8,868 nt of DNA from Alphaproteobacteria bacterium (lineage in GTDB: Bacteria; Pseudomonadota; Alphaproteobacteria; Rhizobiales; Aestuariivirgaceae): the NCBI GenBank assembly GCA_024639035.1, contig JAHEJE010000112.1:1-8868 (forward strand), read 5' to 3'. The position numbers were made by a program, and so were the translations under genes. Below the pieces are notes generated by a model. It was not told the DNA's origin. It ran no database searches and saw only the letters and a program-made list of their open reading frames with translations. This document shows, piece after piece, positions 1-6,557 of this stretch. Each line of letters starts with the position of its first letter. Position 1 is the first letter of the stretch.

Positions 1-194
1 CGCGCCTTCTGGACGTCACCATGCTCGCCTTGCGGTCAACCAGACCGCGGCGCCGACCATGCCTAGCCAGCAGGCGCGGAAATCCGGTCAAGCGATTCCG
101 TATGATCGAAAAGTGCTCTAGGGGGCAGACCGTTCCGCCTGTTCGCTATCCGTCATGTTTGCGCTTGGCGGCATCCAACTTCCGTTCTATGGTT

Positions 195-221
195 TTGTTT
201 GCCCCGATAAGGCATAAACAA
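195..221. repeat. Imperfect inverted repeat upstream of the operon
   Basis: The left arm TTGTTTGCC (195-203) pairs with GGC-AT-AAACAA (211-221), leaving a 2-base bulge and a 7-base loop. It lies upstream of the putative promoter. No T-run follows, so it does not look like a standard intrinsic terminator. It could be an operator half of the control region, the end of an upstream transcript, or chance in AT-rich DNA. Confidence 0.3.
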
Positions 222-232
222 CGCCACATGAT

Positions 233-247
233 TTTGTGATACACAAA
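233..247. promoter_or_regulatory. Palindromic candidate operator TTTGTG-ATA-CACAAA
   Basis: This is a perfect 6+6 bp dyad around a 3-base centre (ATA). A few further outward pairs match (231/249, 229/251, 228/252), giving about 25 bp of partial symmetry. It directly abuts the putative -35 element, a position where a bound repressor would block RNA polymerase. Size and symmetry would suit a dimeric regulator of the TetR, GntR or MarR type. No regulator gene lies in the window, so the binding protein is unknown. Confidence 0.4.
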
Positions 248-275
248 TTGATTTCTTGATATCGAAAGATGTAAC
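248..275 (+). promoter_or_regulatory. Putative sigma70-type promoter of the operon
   Basis: A TTGATT hexamer (248-253; 4 of 6 to TTGACA) lies 16 bases before TGTAAC (270-275; 4 of 6 to TATAAT), in the most AT-rich part of the window. Transcription would begin near 282 and give a leader of about 65 bases before the synthetase start codon. Both boxes are only moderate matches, as is common in alphaproteobacteria, so this is a candidate only. Confidence 0.3.
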
Positions 276-299
276 ACTTTTTTGAGTGGTGTGCGCCGA

Positions 300-347
300 A
301 TGCCCGTTAAAAAAGAGGCAACGGCCAGACATGTGGAGGGACACTAG
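300..347 (+). CDS. Possible 15-codon leader ORF abutting the synthetase start
   Basis: An ATG at 300 opens a short frame coding MPVKKEATARHVEGH that ends at TAG 345-347. The very next codon, in the same frame, is the GTG start of the acyl-CoA synthetase. The synthetase Shine-Dalgarno sequence (335-340) lies inside this frame, so ribosomes finishing the leader would stop right at the downstream start. Its own ribosome binding site is poor (GAGTGG at 284-289, spacer 10). It may be a coupling leader peptide, the relic of a longer N-terminus split by an amber codon, or chance. No known leader peptide is recognised. Confidence 0.2.
   Translation: MPVKKEATARHVEGH
335..340 (+). promoter_or_regulatory. 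Shine-Dalgarno site of the acyl-CoA synthetase
   Basis: GGAGGG lies 7 bases before the GTG at 348. Together with the in-frame TAG immediately before that GTG, it fixes the start codon. The next in-frame ATG (codon 31, at 438) would remove the conserved N-terminal segment. Confidence 0.8.
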
Positions 348-2330
348 GTGGCATCCGGGCCGGCACCAGCCGCGGCTGAAGACACATTTCCAAAACTGCT
401 GCTGCGCAATGCAAAGAAGTTCGCCAGCGACGCTGCCATGCGTGAGAAAGATCTCGGCATCTGGCAGAGATGGACCTGGGCTGAAGTGCTCGATGAAGTT
501 CGCAGCCTGTCCATGGGTCTGCGCGAGCTTGGTCTGAAGCGCGGCGACACCCTGGCCATCGTCGGCGACAACCGCCCGCGCCTCTATTGGTCGATGTGCG
601 CCGCCCAGGCCCTCGGCGCCGTACCCGTGCCGGTCTACCAGGACTCGGTGGCCGAAGAGATGGGTTACGTCCTCGACCATGCCGACGCCACCTTCGCTAT
701 CGTCGAGAATCAGGAGCAGGTCGACAAGCTGCTGGAAATCCGCGAGACCTCAAAGACCATCGCGCACATCATCTACGACGACGACCGCGGCCTGAAATTC
801 TACAAGGTCGAAGGTGTGCAGAGTTTCGCATCCGTCCAGGACCTCGGCCGCGAAGCCCTGAACCAACCGGGCGGCGAGCAGGCCTGGCTCGACGAGATCG
901 CCAGGGGCGGTTCCGACGACACCGCGATTATCCTCTATACCTCCGGCACCACCGGCAAGCCCAAGGGCGTGGTGCTGACCATGGGGTCGGTGATGTGGGC
1001 CGCCGACGTCGCCAACGAATTCGACCGTCTCGGCAAGGATGAAGAGGTCATCGCCTATCTGCCGATGGCCTGGGTCGGCGATCACGTGTTCTCCTACGCC
1101 CAGTCCTATGCCGCGGGGTATTGTGTCAATTGCCCGGAGAGCCCGGAAACCGTTGTCGACGACCGCCGCGAGATCGGCACGACCTACGCTTTCGCCCCAC
1201 CACGCATCTACGAGAACATCATAACGCTGACCATGGTGCGTATGGAGGACGCCAGCAAACTGAAAAAGAAGATGTTCGACTACTTCATCGGCGTGGCCCG
1301 GCAATACGGCGAGAAAATCCTCAACGGCGAGAGCGTGCCGTTCATCGCCAGGCTCAAGTACGCCCTTGGTGAATTTCTGGTCTACGGCCCGCTGAAAAAC
1401 CGCTTCGGCCTGTCCAAGGTGCGTGTCGGCTATACCGCCGGTGAGGCCATCGGTCCGGAAATCTTCCGCTTCTTCCGCTCCATCGGCATCAACCTGAAGC
1501 AACTCTACGGCCAGACCGAAGCCGCTGTTTATGTCACCAACCAGCCGGACGGCGAAATCTATGCCGATACCGTCGGCAAACCGCTCAAGGGCATCGAGAT
1601 CAAACTCGATGATAAGGGCGAGGTGCTGTACCGCTCACCGGGCGTGTTCAAGGAATACCACAAGAACGAGAAGTCGACCGCCGAGACCAAGACCAAGGAC
1701 GGCTGGGTCCACTCCGGCGATGCCGGCTTCTTCGACGAGCACGGACACCTGAAGATCATCGACCGGGCCAAGGACGTCGGCCGCCTCAACGACGGCACCA
1801 TGTTCCCGCCGAAATACATCGAGAACAAGCTCAAGTTCTATCCCAACATCAAGGAGGTCGTCGCTTTCGGCCATCAGCGTGACTACGTCGCCTGCTTCGT
1901 CAACATCGACCTGACCGCCGTCGGCTCCTGGGCCGAACGCAACAACGTGGTCTATGCCAGCTACCAGGAACTGGCCGGCCATCCGCGCGTCTATGAAATG
2001 ATCGAAGCCCATGTCGACGAGGTCAACCGCGAACTGGCCGGCGAGGAGCGTGTTGCCGGCGCCCAGATCAAGCGCTTCTTGATCCTCCATAAGGAACTCG
2101 ACCCCGATGACGGCGAGATCACCCGCACCAACAAGGTGCGCCGCTCGCTGGTCACCGAGCGCTACGGGCCGCTGATCGATGCCCTGTACGATCCGGCCAA
2201 GTCGCGCCAGCACATCAAGACCGAGGTCACTTTCGAAGATGGCCGCAAGGGGGTTATCGAAGGCAATGTGGAGATCCGCGACATGACGCTTCACAGCCGG
2301 GCCGAGCAGTTCAAGCAGGCGGCGGAATAG
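348..2330 (+). CDS. Long-chain-type acyl-CoA synthetase (AMP-forming)
   Basis: This cytoplasmic enzyme of the ANL/AMP-binding family activates a carboxylic acid with ATP to an acyl-adenylate and then transfers it to CoA. Of its 660 residues, the ATP-binding motif YTSGTTGKPKG is at 197-207, a core segment YLPMAWVGDH at 237-246, the LYGQTE motif at 386-391, GWVHSGD at 452-458, the hinge segment after D472-R473, and the C-terminal catalytic lysine in TRTNK at K596. The PPKYIENKLK segment at 487-496 resembles the long-chain (FAA1/FadD15-like) branch. It is somewhat longer than typical bacterial members of about 600 residues, with a C-terminal tail after residue 615. The GTG start is supported by GGAGGG and an upstream in-frame stop. 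It is the first gene of the operon, 2 bases before livG. The link to an importer suggests it activates the imported acid. The chain length or aromatic nature of the substrate cannot be read from the sequence. Confidence 0.93.
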   Translation: MASGPAPAAAEDTFPKLLLRNAKKFASDAAMREKDLGIWQRWTWAEVLDEVRSLSMGLRELGLKRGDTLAIVGDNRPRLYWSMCAAQALGAVPVPVYQDSVAEEMGYVLDHADATFAIVENQEQVDKLLEIRETSKTIAHIIYDDDRGLKFYKVEGVQSFASVQDLGREALNQPGGEQAWLDEIARGGSDDTAIILYTSGTTGKPKGVVLTMGSVMWAADVANEFDRLGKDEEVIAYLPMAWVGDHVFSYAQSYAAGYCVNCPESPETVVDDRREIGTTYAFAPPRIYENIITLTMVRMEDASKLKKKMFDYFIGVARQYGEKILNGESVPFIARLKYALGEFLVYGPLKNRFGLSKVRVGYTAGEAIGPEIFRFFRSIGINLKQLYGQTEAAVYVTNQPDGEIYADTVGKPLKGIEIKLDDKGEVLYRSPGVFKEYHKNEKSTAETKTKDGWVHSGDAGFFDEHGHLKIIDRAKDVGRLNDGTMFPPKYIENKLKFYPNIKEVVAFGHQRDYVACFVNIDLTAVGSWAERNNVVYASYQELAGHPRVYEMIEAHVDEVNRELAGEERVAGAQIKRFLILHKELDPDDGEITRTNKVRRSLVTERYGPLIDALYDPAKSRQHIKTEVTFEDGRKGVIEGNVEIRDMTLHSRAEQFKQAAE

Positions 2331-2332
2331 CA

Positions 2333-3133
2333 ATGGCCGCCCTCGAACAGCCAACCCCGCAACCGGAAGTCCTATTGGCCGTCGAAGACGTCACCCTGTC
2401 GTTCGGCGGCGTCCAGGCCATCAAGAACGTCAGCTTCGACATCCACAAGGGCGAGATCCGCGCCATCATCGGCCCCAATGGCGCCGGCAAGACCTCGATG
2501 CTCAACGTCATCAACGGTTTCTACCACCCCCAGCAGGGCACCATCTGGTTCAAGGGCGTCGAGCGCTCCGAGATGCGCCCCTACGTCGCCGCCAGCCAGG
2601 GCGTCTCGCGCACCTTCCAGAACATCGCCCTGTTTCGCGGCATGTCGACCCTCGACAACATCATGACCGGCCGCGTCACCAAGATGAACAAGAACATCTT
2701 CTGGCAGGCCCTGCACCTCGGCCCGGCCCGCGCCGAGGAGATCGAGCACCGCGCCAAGGTCGAGGAAGTCATCGACTTCCTGGAAATCCAGCACATCCGC
2801 AGGACCCCGGTCGGCCGCCTGCCCTATGGTCTGCAAAAGCGCGTGGAACTGGCCCGCGCTCTGGCTGCCGAGCCGGAACTGCTGTTGCTAGATGAGCCGA
2901 TGGCCGGCATGAACCTGGAAGAAAAGGAGGACATGTCGCGCTTTGTCCTCGACGTCAACGAACAGTTCGGCACCACCATCGCGCTGATCGAGCATGACAT
3001 GGCCGTGGTCATGGACCTGTCGACCCGCGTCGTCGTTCTCGACCATGGCGAACTGATCGCCGACGGCACGCCCGATGAGGTCAGCGCCAACCAGAAGGTC
3101 ATCGACGCCTATCTCGGCGTGGCGCATGATTAG
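2333..3133 (+). CDS. livG: ABC transporter ATP-binding protein, LivG type
   Basis: This is one of two cytoplasmic ATPases powering the HAAT-family importer encoded here. The 266 residues show Walker A GPNGAGKT at 47-54, the Q-loop TFQN at 94-97, Walker B LLLLDEP at 183-189 with catalytic E188, and the switch histidine H221 in IEHDM. The LivG-specific AGM motif follows Walker B (191-193), and a C-terminal AYLG (259-262) is typical of the family. The ABC signature reads LPYGLQ (163-168) where most LivG proteins have LSYGQQ. Length is close to E. coli LivG (255). The ATG lies 2 bases after the synthetase stop with no good Shine-Dalgarno match, which implies translational coupling. Placement of the ligase directly upstream argues that the transporter and ligase share a substrate. 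Confidence 0.93.
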   Translation: MAALEQPTPQPEVLLAVEDVTLSFGGVQAIKNVSFDIHKGEIRAIIGPNGAGKTSMLNVINGFYHPQQGTIWFKGVERSEMRPYVAASQGVSRTFQNIALFRGMSTLDNIMTGRVTKMNKNIFWQALHLGPARAEEIEHRAKVEEVIDFLEIQHIRRTPVGRLPYGLQKRVELARALAAEPELLLLDEPMAGMNLEEKEDMSRFVLDVNEQFGTTIALIEHDMAVVMDLSTRVVVLDHGELIADGTPDEVSANQKVIDAYLGVAHD

Positions 3134-3144
3134 GGAACAACGAC

Positions 3145-4101
3145 ATGTATGACGCCGTTTATCCGTTCCTGATCGAGCCGTTCGCCAAGATGTGGACCGA
3201 CATGCCGCTGTTCTTCGCCGAAACGGTGATATCCGGCGTCATGGCCGGGGTAATGTATTCCCTGGTCGCGCTCGGTTTCGTGCTGATCTACAAGGCCTCC
3301 GGCATTTTCAACTTCGCCCAGGGTGTGTTGGCCCTGTTCGCCGCGCTTACCCTTACCGGGATCATGGATAACTTCGGCGCACCCGGCTGGCTGGCCATCA
3401 TCCTGACCGTGGCCATCATGTTCGGCCTCGCCTGGCTGATCCAGAAGCTGGTGTTTAATCACCTGATCAATCAGGAGCCGATCATCCTGTTCATGGCGAC
3501 GCTCGGCCTTGCCTATTTCCTCGAGGGCGCCGGCGACATCATGTGGGGTTCGGACGTCAAGGTGGTCAATCTCGGCATTCCCCAGGGCGCTTCGCAATGG
3601 CTGCTCGACGGGCCTGGGCTTTATGTGGAAAAACTCGAGATCGTCGCCGCAGTCACCGCCGCCATCCTGGTCACCGCGCTGACCATCTTCTTCCAGAAGA
3701 CCCGCATTGGCCGTGCCCTGCGTGCCGTTGCCGACGATCACCAGGCTGCCATGTCGGTCGGCATATCGCTGGAAAAGATCTGGATCGTCGTGTGGGCCGT
3801 CGCCGGCCTCGTGGCCCTGGTCGCCGGCATCATGTGGGGCACCAAGTCCGGTGTTCAGTTCTCGCTGTCGCTGATTGCCCTGAAGGCCTTGCCGGTCTTG
3901 ATCCTCGGCGGCTTTACCTCGGTTCCCGGCGCCATCGTCGGCGGCCTGATCATCGGCGTCGGCGAGAAGATCGCCGAGGTTTATTGGGGCCCGGCCCTCG
4001 GTGGTGCCATCGAGAACTGGTTTGCTTATATGCTGGCCCTGGCCTTCCTGCTGTTCCGGCCACAAGGCCTGTTCGGCGAAAAGATCATCGAAAGGGTGTA
4101 G
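3145..4101 (+). CDS. livH: Branched-chain-type ABC transporter permease, LivH type
   Basis: This inner-membrane permease half forms the translocation channel with LivM. The 318 residues hold about eight hydrophobic segments, roughly at 26-49, 56-74, 82-104, 111-130, 163-183, 212-230, 243-272 and 290-306. The family motif NFAQG is at 56-60. The cytoplasmic coupling loop RIGRALRAVADDHQAAMSVG at 187-206 corresponds to the EAA-like loop that contacts the ATPase. The end FRPQGLFGEK (304-313) is typical of LivH proteins. A polar and aromatic N-terminal extension of about 25 residues precedes the first membrane segment. Length is near E. coli LivH (308). The ATG follows livG by 11 bases, with AGGGAA 7 bases upstream as ribosome binding site. 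Confidence 0.93.
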   Translation: MYDAVYPFLIEPFAKMWTDMPLFFAETVISGVMAGVMYSLVALGFVLIYKASGIFNFAQGVLALFAALTLTGIMDNFGAPGWLAIILTVAIMFGLAWLIQKLVFNHLINQEPIILFMATLGLAYFLEGAGDIMWGSDVKVVNLGIPQGASQWLLDGPGLYVEKLEIVAAVTAAILVTALTIFFQKTRIGRALRAVADDHQAAMSVGISLEKIWIVVWAVAGLVALVAGIMWGTKSGVQFSLSLIALKALPVLILGGFTSVPGAIVGGLIIGVGEKIAEVYWGPALGGAIENWFAYMLALAFLLFRPQGLFGEKIIERV

Positions 4102-4105
4102 GGCG

Positions 4106-5182
4106 ATGTTTTACCGCGAAACCGGCCAGTACCGGACCGACTACGCCTCCGACCAGCAGATTCTCAACCTGCCCCAGGACAAATGGGCGATGGCGCTGCT
4201 GTTGGCCGTTGCCTTCCTCGTTGTGCCGCTGCTTATCAATGATTACTGGGCCAACGCCATCCTGCTGCCGTTTCTGATTTATTCCATGGCAGCGCTGGGC
4301 TTGAACATCCTCACCGGTTATTGCGGCCAGGTCTCGCTTGGCACCGGAGGCTTCATGGCCGTCGGCGCATATGCCGCCTACAAACTGATGACTGCATTCC
4401 CCGGGCTCGACCTCACTATCGTTGTCTTGTTTGCCGGTTTCGTCACCGCCGCCGTCGGCACCGTCTTCGGCCTGCCGTCGCTACGCATCAAGGGCTTTTA
4501 TCTTGCCGTCGCCACCCTGGCCGCCCAGTTCTTTCTGGTCTGGCTTTTCAACAAAGTGCCTTGGTTCTTCAACTACTCCGCCACCGGGATGATCTCGGCA
4601 CCCGCACGCACCGCCTTCGGCCTGGAGGTGAGCGGTCCGCAGGCCCCGATATGGGCAAAGTACCTGTTCTGCCTCACCTTGGTCACGGTGTTCGCCCTGA
4701 TCGCCAAGAACATCACCCGTGGCCGCATCGGCCGCATGTGGATGGCGATCCGCGACATGGATATTGCCGCCGAACTGATTGGCGTGCGTCCGCTGTGGTC
4801 CAAGCTGTCGGCGTTCGCCGTATCGTCGTTCTACGTCGGCATGGCCGGCGCCATGCTGTTCGCCGTATGGCTCGGCGCCGTGGAACCGACCGAAGCCTTC
4901 GGCATCACCGTTTCCTTCAACGTGCTGTTCATGGTCATCATCGGCGGCCTGGGTTCGATCCTCGGTTCGTTCCTCGGCGCCGGTTTCCTGGTGCTGCTGC
5001 CGATCCTGCTCAAGTCCGTGCTGGTCGGCGGGCTTGCCATGACCGTTGCCACGGCCAAGCACGTCGAACTTGTTTTGCTTGGTTCGCTGATCATTCTTTT
5101 CCTGATCGCCGAACCCCACGGCCTCAACCGGCTTTGGCAAATTACCAAGGAAAAGCTTAGACTGTGGCCATTCCCCTACTAG
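4106..5182 (+). CDS. livM: Branched-chain-type ABC transporter permease, LivM type
   Basis: This is the second inner-membrane permease half, a partner of LivH. The chosen ATG gives 358 residues and lies 4 bases after the livH stop, with AAAGGG at 4091-4096 upstream. The frame is open further upstream to 4001, but that would overlap livH by about 100 bases and is not needed. The conserved LivM block (GLNILTGYCGQVSLGTGGF) is at 65-83; the usual histidine after SLG is T80 or thereabouts here. Further marks are the coupling loop RIGRMWMAIRDMDIAAELIG (207-226) and the glycine-rich IGGLGSILGSFLGA (279-292). About nine hydrophobic segments are visible. A hydrophilic N-terminus of about 27 residues precedes the first one. 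E. coli LivM is longer (425), but shorter forms like this are common in proteobacteria. Confidence 0.92.
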   Translation: MFYRETGQYRTDYASDQQILNLPQDKWAMALLLAVAFLVVPLLINDYWANAILLPFLIYSMAALGLNILTGYCGQVSLGTGGFMAVGAYAAYKLMTAFPGLDLTIVVLFAGFVTAAVGTVFGLPSLRIKGFYLAVATLAAQFFLVWLFNKVPWFFNYSATGMISAPARTAFGLEVSGPQAPIWAKYLFCLTLVTVFALIAKNITRGRIGRMWMAIRDMDIAAELIGVRPLWSKLSAFAVSSFYVGMAGAMLFAVWLGAVEPTEAFGITVSFNVLFMVIIGGLGSILGSFLGAGFLVLLPILLKSVLVGGLAMTVATAKHVELVLLGSLIILFLIAEPHGLNRLWQITKEKLRLWPFPY

Positions 5183-5205
5183 GGCCGCACACACAATCAT
5201 CAACT

Positions 5206-5212
5206 GGGAGGA
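5206..5212 (+). promoter_or_regulatory. Strong Shine-Dalgarno site of the binding-protein gene
   Basis: GGGAGGA is placed 7 bases before the first of three consecutive ATG codons (5220, 5223, 5226). It is the best ribosome binding site inside the operon, which fits the need for excess binding protein over membrane components. The 37-base gap after livM contains no convincing promoter. Confidence 0.7.
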
Positions 5213-5219
5213 CAAAATC

Positions 5220-6536
5220 ATGATGATGAAGAAGATTGCCACCGGACTGGGCGCAGTTGCGCTGACCGCCGGCCTGCTGGCCGGTACTGCACTGGCTGCA
5301 GAGTTGACCGTGCCGTCGCTGGTCTACCGCACCGGCCCCTATGCCCCGAACGGCATCCCGTTCGCCAATGGCTATGCCGACTATTTCAACCTGCTCAATG
5401 CCCGCGATGGCGGCATCGAGGGCTCCAAGGTCAACCTGGTGGAATGCGAAACCGCCTACAACACCCAGCAGGGCGTTGAATGCTACGAGAACACCAAGGG
5501 CCAGGGCACCGGCGCGCTGATGTATCAGCCGCTGTCGACCGGCATCACCTACCAGCTCATCCCCAAGGCCTCGGTCGACAAGATCCCGGTCTTTTCCATG
5601 GGCTATGGCCGCACCTCGGCCGCCAATGGCAAGATCTTCGAATGGGTCTTCAACTTCCCTGCCACCTACTGGGATCAGGCCTCGGTTTTCGTCAAGTACA
5701 TCGGCGAGAAGGAAGGCGGCATGGAAAACCTGAAGGGCAAGAAGATCGCCCTCGTCTACCACAACTCGGCCTACGGCAAGGAGCCGATCCGCACGCTTGA
5801 AAAGCTGTCGGAAAAGCATGGCTTTTCGCTCCAGCTTCTGCCCGTCGACCATCCCGGTCAGGAACAGAAGTCGACCTGGCTGCAGATCCGCCGCGAACGC
5901 CCCGACTGGACCCTGATGTGGGGCTGGGGCGTGATGAACCAGGTGGCGATCAAGGAGGCCGCTTCGATCGGCTATCCGATGGATCATTTCATCGGCGTGT
6001 GGTGGTCGGGCTCCGAGAACGACGTTCTGCCGGCCGGCGATGCCGCCAACGGTTATCTGTCCGGCACCTTCCACGGTTCGGGCACCGACTTCCCGGTCCA
6101 TGCCGACATCATGAAGCACGTCTATGACGCCGGCAGCGGCGCTGGCGACAAGGACCGCATCGGCGAAGTGCTCTACAACCGCGGCCTGATCGCCGCAGCC
6201 TGGCAGGCCGAAGCGATCCGCACCGGCATGAAGATGCACAGCACCGATTCACCGACGGCGGCCCAGGTTCGTGATGGCTTCGAGAACCTCAATGTCGACG
6301 AGGCGCGCCTCAAGGAGCTTGGTCTGGAAGGCTTCACCATCCCGATCACGATCACCTGCGCCAACCACGGCGGCCCCGGCAAGGTGTTCCTGCAGCAATG
6401 GGACGCCGGCGCCAAGAAGTGGAACAAGGTGACCGACTTCTACGACGCCGACCGCGAAGTGGTCGATGCCCTGATCGCCGAGGACTCTGGCGCCTACGCC
6501 AAGGAGAACAACCTCACCCCGCGCGACTGCGGCTAA
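5220..6536 (+). CDS. Periplasmic substrate-binding protein, LivJ/LivK-like (type 1)
   Basis: This periplasmic receptor delivers the ligand to LivH/LivM. It has 438 residues. The signal peptide has a positive start (MMMKK), a hydrophobic core (about 8-20) and a likely cleavage after ALA at 24-26. No lipobox cysteine is present, so the protein should be soluble. The mature part shows the two-lobed type 1 fold pattern: the N-lobe start LTVPSLVYRTGPYAPNG at 29-45, a cysteine pair C76/C88 as in LivJ-like proteins, and the second lobe beginning near GKKIALVYHNSAYGKEPI (173-190). It is about 70 residues longer than E. coli LivJ/LivK and has a second cysteine pair (C380, C437). The ligand-contact region at 103-133 differs from the amino-acid-binding consensus, and tryptophans cluster at 234-236 and 261-262. 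The context suggests a carboxylic acid ligand, possibly aromatic or long-chain; this is inferred. Confidence 0.88.
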   Translation: MMMKKIATGLGAVALTAGLLAGTALAAELTVPSLVYRTGPYAPNGIPFANGYADYFNLLNARDGGIEGSKVNLVECETAYNTQQGVECYENTKGQGTGALMYQPLSTGITYQLIPKASVDKIPVFSMGYGRTSAANGKIFEWVFNFPATYWDQASVFVKYIGEKEGGMENLKGKKIALVYHNSAYGKEPIRTLEKLSEKHGFSLQLLPVDHPGQEQKSTWLQIRRERPDWTLMWGWGVMNQVAIKEAASIGYPMDHFIGVWWSGSENDVLPAGDAANGYLSGTFHGSGTDFPVHADIMKHVYDAGSGAGDKDRIGEVLYNRGLIAAAWQAEAIRTGMKMHSTDSPTAAQVRDGFENLNVDEARLKELGLEGFTIPITITCANHGGPGKVFLQQWDAGAKKWNKVTDFYDADREVVDALIAEDSGAYAKENNLTPRDCG

Positions 6537-6557
6537 CGACGGACGGACCTTCAGGCC

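Larger units (their letters stand above)
1..347. other. Intergenic/upstream region of the synthetase operon
   Basis: No convincing gene was found here. On the + strand one frame stays open from the left edge to a TAG at 119-121 (39 codons). It could be the tail of an upstream gene, but its third-position GC is only moderate and no family is recognisable. On the - strand an ATG at 20-22 could begin a divergent gene that leaves the window; its upstream Shine-Dalgarno match (AAGGCG) is only partial. Neither can be decided from 120 bases. From about 180 to 285 the composition turns AT-rich against a GC-rich background, as expected for a promoter region. That part holds the inverted repeats, putative promoter and leader ORF listed separately. 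Confidence 0.6.

Noticed and set aside
21..239. 72-codon + strand frame at the left edge
   Set aside because: It is arginine-rich with no family resemblance, lacks a good ribosome binding site and runs into the AT-rich regulatory DNA.
233..247. CRP-type binding site reading of the TGTGATACACA dyad
   Set aside because: CRP sites need TGTGA and TCACA separated by six bases. Here the centre is only three bases, so the spacing is wrong.
153..680. Antisense frame spanning the promoter region and start of the synthetase
   Set aside because: It overlaps the well-supported synthetase start, lacks a recognisable domain and crosses the AT-rich control region.
3130..4065. Long antisense open frame (311 codons) opposite livH
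   Set aside because: It mirrors livH in a GC-rich gene. The product is rich in Asp, Gly, His and Gln with no domain, whereas livH has clear family motifs and membrane segments.
4001..4105. Upstream extension of livM to an earlier ATG
   Set aside because: It would overlap livH by about 100 bases and add an unconserved stretch. The ATG at 4106 with an upstream AAAGGG fits operon spacing.
5157..6239. Antisense open frame (360 codons) opposite the binding-protein gene
   Set aside because: It is a codon-bias shadow; the sense strand has a signal peptide, a strong ribosome binding site and family features. Shorter antisense frames at 750-1502, 1635-2354, 2372-2836 and 4481-5242 are rejected for the same reason.
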